NCBI RefSeq assembly: GCF_000801335.2
Contig: NZ_JSEH01000021.1
Span: 1 to 64,000 of the forward strand
Origin: Desulfovibrio sp. TomC
GTDB taxonomy: Bacteria > Desulfobacterota > Desulfovibrionia > Desulfovibrionales > Desulfovibrionaceae
DNA: 64,000 bases
Reading direction: 5' to 3'
Both the position numbers and the translations under genes were made by a program. This document shows positions 36,986 through 45,945 of the stretch, one piece after another. The notes beneath the pieces were generated by a model. It was given only the letters and a program-made list of their open reading frames with translations. It was not told where the DNA came from and did not search any database. The first letter of the stretch is position 1. Each line of letters begins with the position of its first letter.

Positions 36986-38853
36986 GACCGGCCCTCCCCC
37001 GCTCCGAGCGCGTCGAGCAAAGCCAGGCGCAAGGCCTCTACCGCCCCAAAGGCGATCCGATATTCCTGGCGACGCCGAGCGGAGAGCGCCCCGGGCCGGA
37101 CCACCACGTCAGGATCGCCGGACTGGCCTGACAGGCGGGCCAACAGTCGCTCACCCTCGAAAAAGGCAAAGGCCTCCAGGACGCTTTGCACCACCGGCCC
37201 GGCCAGACGCCCGGCAGCAGCCAGGGATTGCAGCCGGGCAGACGTCCCCGGCCCGGGCGCGCCCCAGAGCAGTCCGGCCAGCCGGGCCATGACCACGACC
37301 GGCCGGGTCCCCCGCTCGGCCACGTCGAAAACAGGGGCAAAGCCGCCGTGGCGTTCGGCCAAACGCCCCTGGTGGACGCCCAAGGGAACCGGACAGGCCA
37401 GATGGCGGCGAAGCCCTGCCGCCAGAGACCGGGCCTCGGGGCGGCAGCCGATCAACACAGCCCGCACAGCCTCGGCAAGCCCGCTGTCTCCGGCTGCAAT
37501 CCGGACATCGAGGCGCTTGAAATCCGGGCCGTCGTGCAGGAACGCTCGCAGACCGGCCAGATCAATAGGTCCGGCCAATCGCGTCCCGCCCAGCCCGCAG
37601 GCCTCAAGCCAACCAGCCAGGATCGGCAGTACGGCGCGGCAGTAGGTGTCCATGGCCCGGGCCACAATATCGTCGCCGCCGCAATCCGCCGCCACGGCCA
37701 GGGACAGTCCCATACCCGGCAGCATTTCCCGCCTTCCGGCTGCGCCCAGGGCCAACCAACACCACCGCCCCGGCGGCAGGCCACACTCCCGCACCAGCAG
37801 ATCGAGTAGCCGGCCAAGCACTCCCTGGGCCGTCATGGCGAGCAGGCCTCCGACGGTTGCGGCGGTTGCCCCGCGCGCGGCCAAAGCGGCGGCCAGGGGA
37901 AATGAACGCCGGGCCAAGGCAGCCAGATCGTCCAGGCTTGCGGCCCGGCGGATGGAGCGCAGCAGGGCCATGGGCGAACGGCCGTGGGCCAGGAGCAGAT
38001 CATTGGCCGTGACCAGGCCGGCGGGCTCCCCGTTGGTCGTGACCAGCAGATGACGAAAACCGGATTCGGTCATGTGGCTTAAGGCCTCGAAGCACGGCGT
38101 GGCCGCATCAATGGCGGCAACCGGCGCGGACATGAGCGTTTCGACCGCAGCGTCAAGCCCAAGCCCCCGGGCCACGGCCCGGCGCAAATCGCGATCGGTG
38201 ACAATGCCGATGACCGTTCCCGAGACCTCGCGCACCACTACCGACCCCACAGAGGCTTCTTCCATGGTCCTGGCTGTTTGGCGCAAATTTGTGCCGCGCA
38301 CCACGCCGACCACCCCCCGGGAGGCCACTTCCCCGGCCTGGCGGGTAAAGAGATAATCTCCATCAGCCCCACCGGTCACATCGGTCGCTGCGGCGATGTC
38401 GCCGGCCACGGGACAGACACGGCTGGCCAGACAGTTGTCGAAATAGGCGGCCACCTGGGGATTCCGTGCGGCCACGGCCGCAAACACACTCCCCGGCAAG
38501 CGCACCAGAAAGGTGTCGGCCGCAGCCGCCACCTGGCAACCGTCCGGACAGCCGGGCAAGGCTCCGGCCAGCCCGAAGCATTCGCCTTCGCCGCGTACGT
38601 CCGTAAGCCTGCCCCCTTGCCGGTCCTGGCCAGGAGGCACAAAAACCACCCCGCCCCGCTGGACGCAGCAGACCACCGGCTCGGCCGCATCGGGTTCGGC
38701 AATGGTCTCGCCTTCCAGATACAGGGCCACCCGACCGGCTGCGGCCAGTTGGGCCAGATCGACCGGGGACAGCCGGTCAAAAGGCGGAGTTGTGGCCAGA
38801 AAGGCGGTCACGGCATCTGGTTGCAGGGACGGATCTGGCATGGTCATAGGCAC
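36982..38853 (-). CDS. cNMP-binding / CBS-pair / degenerate DUF294 nucleotidyltransferase-like protein
   Basis: 623 residues: cyclic-nucleotide-binding fold (about 10-135), two CBS motifs (about 160-290, for example VREVSGTVIGIVTDRDLRRA and TTNGEPAGLVTANDLLLAHG), then a GlnD/DUF294-type domain and DUF294_C. In the nucleotidyltransferase motif (about 367-385) the GxxGRRE part is kept but the TDQDN part is replaced by PGMGLS, so the metal-binding Asp residues are missing. Probably a regulatory pseudoenzyme that works with the intact paralogue encoded 4 nt upstream. Confidence 0.8.
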   Translation of the reverse strand: MPMTMPDPSLQPDAVTAFLATTPPFDRLSPVDLAQLAAAGRVALYLEGETIAEPDAAEPVVCCVQRGGVVFVPPGQDRQGGRLTDVRGEGECFGLAGALPGCPDGCQVAAAADTFLVRLPGSVFAAVAARNPQVAAYFDNCLASRVCPVAGDIAAATDVTGGADGDYLFTRQAGEVASRGVVGVVRGTNLRQTARTMEEASVGSVVVREVSGTVIGIVTDRDLRRAVARGLGLDAAVETLMSAPVAAIDAATPCFEALSHMTESGFRHLLVTTNGEPAGLVTANDLLLAHGRSPMALLRSIRRAASLDDLAALARRSFPLAAALAARGATAATVGGLLAMTAQGVLGRLLDLLVRECGLPPGRWCWLALGAAGRREMLPGMGLSLAVAADCGGDDIVARAMDTYCRAVLPILAGWLEACGLGGTRLAGPIDLAGLRAFLHDGPDFKRLDVRIAAGDSGLAEAVRAVLIGCRPEARSLAAGLRRHLACPVPLGVHQGRLAERHGGFAPVFDVAERGTRPVVVMARLAGLLWGAPGPGTSARLQSLAAAGRLAGPVVQSVLEAFAFFEGERLLARLSGQSGDPDVVVRPGALSARRRQEYRIAFGAVEALRLALLDALGAGEGRS

Positions 38854-38857
38854 TCCG

Positions 38858-39907
38858 TCAGGTCAGACAGCGCAGGCTGAAATGGTGTTCGAGGATGTCA
38901 CGCAAGCGGCCGGCCGCCTTAAGCGCCGTTTCCAGGTCGGCCAGAGCAACAACGGACAGCTGCGACACAACAATGCGATTTTCCATGGCCTGCCCGCTCC
39001 GCCAGGCCTCGGCCTGGGCGGCAAGACGCAGGGCCTGGACCCGGGCCAGGGCGCTGCGCAGGGCCTCGGCCAGCTCCTCCCCGATCAATCCGGCTGCGAC
39101 CAATCCGTCCAGACGTCCCCGGGTGTCCGGAGCCATGATGCCGGCATCCAAAGCCAAGGCTTTTATGCCCAGGATCAGGGGATAAACAGCCGCGGCTTTG
39201 AGATCGACCACACCGTGCCCCAGGCCGAACAGGCCGCTGGCCAGATGTCCGAAGAAGAGGGTCGGCGGGCCAAAGTGCAGGGCTTCCCGGGCCAGCCCCC
39301 GGGTCAATAGGGGTGTCTCAGCCGCCCGCTGGCGCAAATGCCCAATGACGGCCGCAACCAGGGAACCATCGCCGACCACTGGACGCAGATCGGCCAGCAG
39401 GGAGACGGTCAGGACCGCCTCTGCATCGGGCCGGGCGGCGGCGGCATCGATGGCGCTGCACCATTGGGCAAGGCTTTTTCGCCACTGCGCGTTGGCGGCC
39501 ATGATCCCCTTGGGACACGGCGGCATCCCGGCCCCGGCCAGCACCGCAGCCAGCCTTACGGCATAGGCGGCAAAAGCCTGATCCTCGCCGCTCACATCCG
39601 CGAGGATCAGGGCATTGTCCTGGTCCGTGGCCAGAAACTGCTCCCGCCGCCCCTGGCTGCCAAGCACGGCCAGGGCGAAGCGGCCGGGCGGATCACCCGG
39701 GCCGTCCCGGGCCAGCTCCGAGGCCCGAACGAGAAAGGCGTCGTAGAGCCGGCTGGCGGCACGCCCGACAGCCAGGGCGTCGCTGTCCGATCCGGCCTTT
39801 GCAACAATGGCCGACCGAATCCGCACGAGCATCCGGCCAAGCGCGGCCACGCTGCCAGCCTGGCCGGTTTCTGTTTCAAGTTCCCTGACAGCAGCTTCCA
39901 TGGGCAC
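38858..39907 (-). CDS. DUF294 putative nucleotidyltransferase with intact active-site motif
   Basis: 349 residues. A short helical N-terminus precedes the nucleotidyltransferase motif LGSQGRREQFLATDQDNALI (about 84-103), with the two Asp expected for metal binding, then DUF294_C. It lacks the cNMP and CBS domains, which are supplied by the next gene. Similar proteins are encoded next to acetate/solute symporters and are thought to regulate transport by modifying a partner; the target is not known. Lies downstream of actP after a strong terminator-like hairpin. Confidence 0.78.
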   Translation of the reverse strand: MPMEAAVRELETETGQAGSVAALGRMLVRIRSAIVAKAGSDSDALAVGRAASRLYDAFLVRASELARDGPGDPPGRFALAVLGSQGRREQFLATDQDNALILADVSGEDQAFAAYAVRLAAVLAGAGMPPCPKGIMAANAQWRKSLAQWCSAIDAAAARPDAEAVLTVSLLADLRPVVGDGSLVAAVIGHLRQRAAETPLLTRGLAREALHFGPPTLFFGHLASGLFGLGHGVVDLKAAAVYPLILGIKALALDAGIMAPDTRGRLDGLVAAGLIGEELAEALRSALARVQALRLAAQAEAWRSGQAMENRIVVSQLSVVALADLETALKAAGRLRDILEHHFSLRCLT

Positions 39908-39933
39908 TCCCTGGTCCTTGGAACGTAAACGGC

Positions 39934-39963
39934 AAAACGGGCCGGGGACGATCTCCCCGGCCC
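39934..39963 (-). terminator. Intrinsic terminator/attenuator after actP
   Basis: On the minus strand GGGCCGGGGA-GATCG-TCCCCGGCCC, a perfect 10-bp stem, is followed by GTTTTG, 11 nt after the actP stop. The downstream DUF294 gene starts about 27 nt later, so readthrough or an own promoter must serve it. Confidence 0.8.
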
Positions 39964-39973
39964 GGCGGGCAGG

Positions 39974-41521
39974 CTATTCCGCGCCCACACCCAGGTAGTT
40001 GCGGATCTGCTGGGCAGCGTAGAGAGATTGTGCCTTGGCGTCGGGGACCAGCACCGAGCCGAGCCAGCCGACCAGGAAGGCCAGGGGCATGGACACGAGC
40101 GCCGGATTTTTCCAGGGGAAGATCGGCGCGGCATTGCCCAGGATATCCACCCAGACAGTGGGCGACAGGAGAATGAGGCCCACGGCGGCCACGGTGCCGG
40201 CAATGATGCTGGCGGCCGCGCCGAAGGTGCTTGTACCCTTCCAGAGGATGGAGAGGAGAAGCGCCGGGAAATTGGCGCTGGCGGCGATGGCAAAGGCCAG
40301 ACCGACCATGAAGGCCACGTTTTGGCCCTTAAAGGCCAGGCCGAGCAGGATGGCGATGACGCCAAGGCCGATGGTCGCCCGCTTGGCCACTTTCATTTCG
40401 TTTTCTTCGGTTGAGCGCCCGGCCCGGAACACGTTGGCATAGAGGTCGTGGGACAGGGTCGTGGCCCCGGCCAGGGTCAAGCCGGCCACCACGGCCAGGA
40501 TGGTGGCGAAGGCCACGGCCGCGATGAAGCCAAGAAACACCGTGCCGCCGGTCACTTCGGCCAGGAGCAAGGCCGCCATGTTGCCGCCGGCATCCACCTT
40601 GGCCACCACGTCGCGCCCGACCAGCACCATGGCGGCAAAGCCGATGATGAAGGTGAGGATGTAGAAGTAGCCGATCAGTCCCGTGGCGTAGAACACGGAT
40701 TTGCGGGCGGCCTTGGCGTCGGGCACGGTGTAAAAGCGCATGAGGATATGGGGCAGGCCGGCCGTGCCGAACATGAGCGCGATGCCCAGGGACACGGCGT
40801 CAAAGGGATTAGCCACCAGTCCGCCGGGATTGAGCACCTTCTCGCCGTAGGTGGCGGCAGCGGTGCTGAAAAGCTCGGTCACGTCAAAGTGAAAGTGGGA
40901 AAGAGCCATAATCACCATCACGGTGGCTCCGGCCAGCAGCAGCACGGCCTTGGTGATTTGCACCCAGGTGGTGGCCAGCATGCCGCCAAAGAGCACGTAG
41001 GCGATCATGACCGCGCCCACGATGATGATGGCCGTTTCATAGGGCAGGCCGAACATCATCTTGATAAGCGCCCCGGAGCCCACCATCTGGGCGATGAGAT
41101 AAAAACACACCGTCAACAGCGACCCGATGGAAGCGGCCACCCGGATGGGTTTCTGGGACAGGCGGTAAGCCACCACGTCGGCAAAGGTGTATTTGCCGAG
41201 GTTTCGCAGCGGTTCGGCAATGAGAAACATGATGATGGGCCAGCCGACGAGAAAGCCGATGGAATAGATGAGGCCGTCATAGCCCTTAAGCGACACCAGC
41301 CCGGCGATGCCCAGAAAGGAGGCGGCGGACATGTAGTCGCCGGCCAGGGCCAGGCCGTTTTGCCAGCCGGTGACCGACCGGCCGGCGGCGTAGAACTGCG
41401 AGGCCGATCGGCTTTTGCGGGCGGCGTAATAGGTGATGGCAAGGGTGCCGACGATAAAGACAAAGAAAAAGATGATGGAGGTGGCGTTTGGCTGGCCGAT
41501 GGTGGTGGTGAAGGTGTTCAT
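39974..41521 (-). CDS. actP: Cation/acetate symporter ActP (SSS family)
   Basis: 515 residues with about 13 membrane spans. SSS-family features: N-terminal [20 protein letters not shown] (about 30-49), [20 protein letters not shown] (about 55-74), and the [16 protein letters not shown] segment (about 260-275). Imports acetate (possibly pyruvate or other short acids) with Na+. Starts with ATGA overlap on the DUF485 gene, the conserved yjcH-actP pair. In a lactate oxidiser it could recover excreted acetate. Confidence 0.93.
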   Translation of the reverse strand: MNTFTTTIGQPNATSIIFFFVFIVGTLAITYYAARKSRSASQFYAAGRSVTGWQNGLALAGDYMSAASFLGIAGLVSLKGYDGLIYSIGFLVGWPIIMFLIAEPLRNLGKYTFADVVAYRLSQKPIRVAASIGSLLTVCFYLIAQMVGSGALIKMMFGLPYETAIIIVGAVMIAYVLFGGMLATTWVQITKAVLLLAGATVMVIMALSHFHFDVTELFSTAAATYGEKVLNPGGLVANPFDAVSLGIALMFGTAGLPHILMRFYTVPDAKAARKSVFYATGLIGYFYILTFIIGFAAMVLVGRDVVAKVDAGGNMAALLLAEVTGGTVFLGFIAAVAFATILAVVAGLTLAGATTLSHDLYANVFRAGRSTEENEMKVAKRATIGLGVIAILLGLAFKGQNVAFMVGLAFAIAASANFPALLLSILWKGTSTFGAAASIIAGTVAAVGLILLSPTVWVDILGNAAPIFPWKNPALVSMPLAFLVGWLGSVLVPDAKAQSLYAAQQIRNYLGVGAE

Positions 41522-41841
41522 CCCTGCTGCTCCCGCATGGCGTGTTTGATGGTGTGCACGGCGCTGTCGTAATCGTCGTTGGCCCAGCGGACGTAGAGGC
41601 CGGTGAGCGCCCAGGAGGCGATGATGACGCCAAGGCCGACCGGAATGCCAAGAGTCAGGCGGTCGGTTATGTGGGCGGCAAAAATGTCGGGCCGAAAAGC
41701 CAGGATGACGATGAATCCGTAGTAGATGGCGAGCATGACTGCAGTCAGAGTCAGGGAGACGGTCCAGCGTTTGCGCACGAGGGCGGTAAAGAGAACGGCG
41801 TCTGGGGCGGGACCGGAGGTCGGGGCCTGGTCGGGTTGCAT
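41518..41841 (-). CDS. yjcH: DUF485 (YjcH-like) inner-membrane protein
   Basis: 107 residues from the ATG at 41841, which follows AAGGAG by 7 nt; a longer frame to 42012 is not supported. Two membrane spans (about 27-47 and 60-85) and the DUF485 segment [20 protein letters not shown], ending with a charged tail. DUF485 proteins are encoded directly before ActP and probably form part of the symporter. Stop overlaps the actP start. Confidence 0.9.
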   Translation of the reverse strand: MQPDQAPTSGPAPDAVLFTALVRKRWTVSLTLTAVMLAIYYGFIVILAFRPDIFAAHITDRLTLGIPVGLGVIIASWALTGLYVRWANDDYDSAVHTIKHAMREQQG

Positions 41842-42087
41842 GGTGTGCTCCTTGGTCGCCGGCGCGCGGGCCGGGCCGGGGTTGGTCCGGGGAGGGCGCG
41901 GGGTGCGCCGTCCGCCCCGTCCGATGGGGCCATCGGTGCGGGATAGGGCAGCAATAAGCGGCCCGCGCCGGATTGCCCCGCGAATTTCGGCGGACGGCGG
42001 CAATGGCCCCATGAAGGGCGAAAGGAGCGGAGGCGGAGGGAGGTTGCCGTTTACCGGCTGGACGAAACCGTTTGCCGGGGCAGACGG

Positions 42088-42441
42088 CTAGAGCGGCAGT
42101 TCAAGCTGCTTGGGCCGGCGTTTCTCGGCAATAAGGCGCTTGAGTTTCTTGGGGGACACGCCCACCCGGTAGGGCCAGATGGGGCAGGCGTTTTTTTCGG
42201 TGCAACGGCGGATGCCCTCGCGGTCGCCCACGGTGCAGCGCAGACAAAACCGCCGGATGACCCGCACCACGCGCACGCCGAAGCCTTCCGGAATTTCTTT
42301 CAGGCGCAAGGGGTGAAACGGGCAGTCCCGGTCGACGCAGGCGGTCACGAGACTGCGCTGCCCGCCCATGCAGGCACTGAGGCAATAGCGGCGCACGGCC
42401 TCGATGGCGGAAGGAATTTTGGCGGCGTCGCCCTGGCGCAT
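42088..42441 (-). CDS. Cys-rich protein with duplicated CL-x(2/3)-C-x-G ... C ... CP-x2-P-x-R module
   Basis: 117 residues from ATG 42441 (GAGG site). Two modules of about 28 residues share a pattern: first [24 protein letters not shown] (about 19-46); second [24 protein letters not shown] (about 65-92). Each has four Cys, suggesting two metal or Fe-S sites. A basic tail ([14 protein letters not shown]) may bind nucleic acid. I do not recognise a named family; it reads like a conserved hypothetical of Desulfovibrio-type genomes. Larger frames extending to 43722 are shadows of the transporter gene. Confidence 0.65.
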   Translation of the reverse strand: MRQGDAAKIPSAIEAVRRYCLSACMGGQRSLVTACVDRDCPFHPLRLKEIPEGFGVRVVRVIRRFCLRCTVGDREGIRRCTEKNACPIWPYRVGVSPKKLKRLIAEKRRPKQLELPL

Positions 42442-42542
42442 AGAGCCTCGTGGTGCGGCGGCCAACGTCTGCCGCCGCGTGGATTTCGCCCTTCCATAGT
42501 CCGGCCGGGCCAGGCTGGCAACCGCCCGGCCAGCCGTTTTTC

Positions 42543-43979
42543 CTAAAAGATGGCCTTCCACAGGCCAAGATCGGCCAGGGCATAGGTCGTGGCCACAGCG
42601 CCGATGCCGGCAATGAGGACCGCCCCGACCAGCGGCAGCCACCCTGCCGCCCGGCCAAGCACGCCTGCGCCGGCAATTCCCTTGACCCCGTGCAGGCACA
42701 GCAACCCGACAAGCGTCAGCACCCCGGCCAGTCCCAGGCCAAAGGCCGCCGTCAAAGCCAACCCGAGAGCAACTCGCCCCAACGCAATGGCCCCGAGCAT
42801 GAGCGCCAGGGCTGCGGGGCACGGGGCGATGCCGCCCGAGACGCCCAGGGCCAGGAGTGATCGCCAGCCGAAATCGCCCTGCCCGGCCATTTCGAGCCCG
42901 CCGTGCGTATGTCCTGGTCCGCCATGCCTGTGGAACGCTCCCCCATGGCTGTGCCCAGGATCGCCTGTGCCGTGAGCATGTCCGTGGTCGCCACAGCGCA
43001 GGCCGCGCAGGGCCAGTGCGCCGCCAACGCCAAGCATCCCCAGCCCAGAAGCCAGGGACAGCCAGGGGAAAAGCCGCTCCTGCGTGACCCGCCCGGCGGC
43101 CAGAAGCGCCGCCGCGCCGAGTAGAAACACGCCGAGGGTATGCGTGACAGCCACGGTCAGTCCCAGCCAGACGGCATGTCGCCACGTCCCCCGGGAGCCG
43201 GCCAGATAGGCTCCGACCAGGGCCTTGCCATGGCCGGGAGTGAGCGCATGGGCCGCGCCCCAGGCCATGGCCGAGACCAAGGCCCCGGCCAGGGCCAGCG
43301 GGTTGGCCGTGGGATCCCGCAAAAACGCCTGCAACGCCTGGCCGTCGGGCAGGGCCGGCAGCCGCGCCGAACCGGACCCGTCGCCCCACAGGCCTTGCCC
43401 AAGGAGCAGGCAGCCAAAGGCGGCAAAACAAACACCGATAAAACCGCGCACCAGTCCCCGACGCCCGCCGGCCAGCCGGGGGACCCAGGCCGCCAGCACG
43501 GCCATAAGAACAAAGCCGGCTGCGGCAACGCCCGGCACAAACTGCCAGCCGGCCCGGGATATGGCCCAATCCGCCCCGCTGCGCCAGCCAAGGCCCAGAC
43601 CGACGACCAGCAGGCAACTCGCCGCCCAGCCAAGAGCCGCACCCGGCCAAAGAGCCGCCAGCGTTCCGGCGGCAACAAAGCCAAGCGCCGCCGCCACGCC
43701 CGCTGCGCCAAACGCCGGCCAACGCACCCCCAAAAGAATGCCGGCGACCAGGGCCAACGGCACAAGGCAGGCGGCCAGACGTCCGGTTCGGGGACCGGCC
43801 TGGGCCGCCAGAAAGCCCACTCCCAGCAACGGAATGAGATGGTCCGCCGAGGTCAAGGGGTGAAACAGGCCGGCATAAAAATCCCCGACATCGGCGCTGA
43901 CCATATGCGCCCAGGCCGGCCTGACCCAGACAGCCGTCAGGATTATGGCGCTCATCGCCGAAAAAAAGTGTTTGCCCAC
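42543..43979 (-). CDS. HupE/UreJ-like plus NicO/RcnA-like fused nickel/cobalt transporter
   Basis: 478 residues from a GTG at 43979 (GGGAG site, 2 nt after the hupE-like stop). A signal-like start ending WAHM leads to a HupE/UreJ-type half (HPLTSADHLIPLLGVG, about 40-55, with its His/Asp metal residues). The second half (about 235-478) is a NicO/RcnA-type permease with WGAAHALTPGHGKALVGAYL. Between spans lies a His-rich loop of about 35 residues (GDHGHAHGTGDPGHSHGG and onward), a metal-binding feature. Nickel for hydrogenases or urease-like enzymes is the likely cargo; direction of transport is not certain. Confidence 0.75.
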   Translation of the reverse strand: MGKHFFSAMSAIILTAVWVRPAWAHMVSADVGDFYAGLFHPLTSADHLIPLLGVGFLAAQAGPRTGRLAACLVPLALVAGILLGVRWPAFGAAGVAAALGFVAAGTLAALWPGAALGWAASCLLVVGLGLGWRSGADWAISRAGWQFVPGVAAAGFVLMAVLAAWVPRLAGGRRGLVRGFIGVCFAAFGCLLLGQGLWGDGSGSARLPALPDGQALQAFLRDPTANPLALAGALVSAMAWGAAHALTPGHGKALVGAYLAGSRGTWRHAVWLGLTVAVTHTLGVFLLGAAALLAAGRVTQERLFPWLSLASGLGMLGVGGALALRGLRCGDHGHAHGTGDPGHSHGGAFHRHGGPGHTHGGLEMAGQGDFGWRSLLALGVSGGIAPCPAALALMLGAIALGRVALGLALTAAFGLGLAGVLTLVGLLCLHGVKGIAGAGVLGRAAGWLPLVGAVLIAGIGAVATTYALADLGLWKAIF

Positions 43980-43981
43980 AG

Positions 43982-44992
43982 CTAGCTCCCCAGCATGACG
44001 GCGGTTCGGGCGATGGTCAGCCAAGCCCCGGCCGACCCGACCAGATAGGCCGGGCCATAGTCCAGCCAGCGCGGCCAGGAGACGCCCAGCCGGCGGATGG
44101 AAGCGGTCACAGCCAGCAAGGTCAGGACAAAGGCGAGCTGCCCGATCTCGACGCCCACGTTAAAACCGACCAGGGTCGTGGCCAGAGCCTCCCGGGACAG
44201 ACCCAGGCCGGCCAACCCGCCGGCAAAGCCCAGGCCGTGAAGCAGTCCGAAGGCAAAGGCGGCCAGATAGGGCCGGCGCACGGTCAGGCTGGTCTGGCCG
44301 CGCAGGGCGCGCACAATCTCCGGACCAAGAAACAAAATGCTCAGGCCCACCGCAGCGTTGACCGGTTCGGCCGGTACAGTAACGAGCCCGAAGGCGGCCG
44401 CGCCAAGGGTCAGACTGTGGGCCAGGGTAAAGGCGGTGACGGTCTTTATAAGCATGAGCCGGGTCGGGGTCAGGCACAACAGCCCCAGGATAAAGAGCAG
44501 ATGGTCGATGCCGTAGGCGATATGGCGCACGCCGAGGACCACGGCGTCGGCAAAGGCAGCCCCGGCGGCACCTTTGCCGGCCAGGGTCAGGCTGTCGTGG
44601 TTGGGGGTGACCACCGCACTTGAGGTGGCGCCATCCAGGCTGACAAGGCGCACCACCACCCCGGCCGTGGAGGCATCGTGGCCGGAAAAGGTCAGGCGCT
44701 GGCCGACCAGCCCTTCAGGGGCGGCAATCCGCCAGGATTCCAGATGCCAGTCCGGCCAGGCGACCAGGAGCGGCGATGTCAGCTGGCGCACGCCGTCTGG
44801 AAAATGGACGGCAAAGGGCAGGCGTTGGCCTTCATACAGCGGCGTGCGCCACAGCACGTCATAGCAGCCGGGAGATGTTTCGCGCAGCTCCAGCACGGCC
44901 GGCCGGGTCTCATGGGCCAGCGACCGGGCCGGCAGGACCAGACACAGCGCCAGGGCCAGCATGAGGGGACAAAGCCGGATACGCTGCGTCAT
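43982..44992 (-). CDS. HupE/UreJ-family membrane protein with large N-terminal extracytoplasmic domain
   Basis: 336 residues: signal peptide (LMLALALCLVLPARSLA), a beta-rich extracytoplasmic domain (about 27-140), then six or so spans with the HupE/UreJ_2 signatures GVRHIAYGIDHLLFILGLL (about 155-173) and FGLLHGLGFAGGL (about 250-262). Proteins of this type accompany a PPIase gene in many genomes; metal uptake (nickel/cobalt) is the usual guess. ATGA overlap with the upstream PPIase gene. Confidence 0.8.
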   Translation of the reverse strand: MTQRIRLCPLMLALALCLVLPARSLAHETRPAVLELRETSPGCYDVLWRTPLYEGQRLPFAVHFPDGVRQLTSPLLVAWPDWHLESWRIAAPEGLVGQRLTFSGHDASTAGVVVRLVSLDGATSSAVVTPNHDSLTLAGKGAAGAAFADAVVLGVRHIAYGIDHLLFILGLLCLTPTRLMLIKTVTAFTLAHSLTLGAAAFGLVTVPAEPVNAAVGLSILFLGPEIVRALRGQTSLTVRRPYLAAFAFGLLHGLGFAGGLAGLGLSREALATTLVGFNVGVEIGQLAFVLTLLAVTASIRRLGVSWPRWLDYGPAYLVGSAGAWLTIARTAVMLGS

Positions 44993-45873
44993 GGGGCAAC
45001 TCCACCCGCAAGCGACGGCGGCAATGCGACGCTATAGCGCGCCCGCATGGCGGCATAGGCCTGCCGTTGCCGTTCATCGCGCCACTGCTGTTGCCAGGAC
45101 TGGAGCACAGCCTCCCGGACCGTCTCAAAGGCCGGGGGCGGACCAGGTGTTGCAGCCTCGATGAAAACCAGATGCCAGCCGCCCAGGGAAGGAACCGGCC
45201 CCTGCCAGGAGCCGACCGGCAGACGGGATGCGACAGCGGCAAAGGGCTGGCCGAACAGGGCGGCCAGCTCCTCCGGGGTCTGGGCTTCCAGGCGCACGGG
45301 AAACTCGGACGGATCGCCCAGGCTGGCGGCGGCGGGATCGGACACGCCCCGGCCGGACAAGGCGTCGCGGGCCTGGATGGCCTCTTCCTTGGACCGGCCG
45401 TTTCTGGTGCGGTCGGAAAAATACAGCTGGGTGAGCGTCAGGTCGGCCGGTACGCTAAAGCTCTCCCGGGAGGCTTCGTAAAAGGCCCGCAAGACTGCAT
45501 CGGAAGGCTGCGGCGGCGGCCCGGCATCGGCCTCGGAGCCGGCCAGAGCGGCCAGACGGCGGCGCACCAAAATATCCTGGCGTTCCAGCCCGGCGGCCAG
45601 GGCCTCGCGGATGAGCACTTCCTCGCGCACCTGCTCCTCCACCAGCCGACGCAGTTCATCCGACGTTGGAGCCCGGCCCCACTGGACCTGCCACAAGCCG
45701 GCCAGCTGGCGCAGGTCGTCCTCGGTGACAACGATGCGGGCAGCGCTCGGCGGCACGGCAATCGGACGCATGAAGGCGTTCAGGCCAAACAACAGCGCCC
45801 CGATACACACGAAATGCACCAGCGGCTCACGCGCCGCTCTGGCGCAAAAGGAGAAAAAAACCTGTCGATCCAT
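44989..45873 (-). CDS. Membrane-anchored peptidyl-prolyl isomerase of the PpiC/SurA (parvulin) type
   Basis: 294 residues. One N-terminal membrane segment (about 17-36), a SurA-like helical region (about 50-130) and a parvulin-like domain (about 135-250) with SVPADLTLTQLYFSD, a GSWQGPVPSLGGWHLVFI end strand, and a helical C-terminus. The rotamase part is divergent, so catalysis is not certain. It is coupled to the HupE-like gene (4-nt overlap) and likely helps fold its large extracytoplasmic domain. Confidence 0.75.
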   Translation of the reverse strand: MDRQVFFSFCARAAREPLVHFVCIGALLFGLNAFMRPIAVPPSAARIVVTEDDLRQLAGLWQVQWGRAPTSDELRRLVEEQVREEVLIREALAAGLERQDILVRRRLAALAGSEADAGPPPQPSDAVLRAFYEASRESFSVPADLTLTQLYFSDRTRNGRSKEEAIQARDALSGRGVSDPAAASLGDPSEFPVRLEAQTPEELAALFGQPFAAVASRLPVGSWQGPVPSLGGWHLVFIEAATPGPPPAFETVREAVLQSWQQQWRDERQRQAYAAMRARYSVALPPSLAGGVAP

Positions 45874-45945
45874 GCCGGCAGATGGCCCGGTCCAGGGTGT
45901 TTTGGCAAGCCCGACGGCAGCCGGGGCAGTCGGCCATGGTCACAA

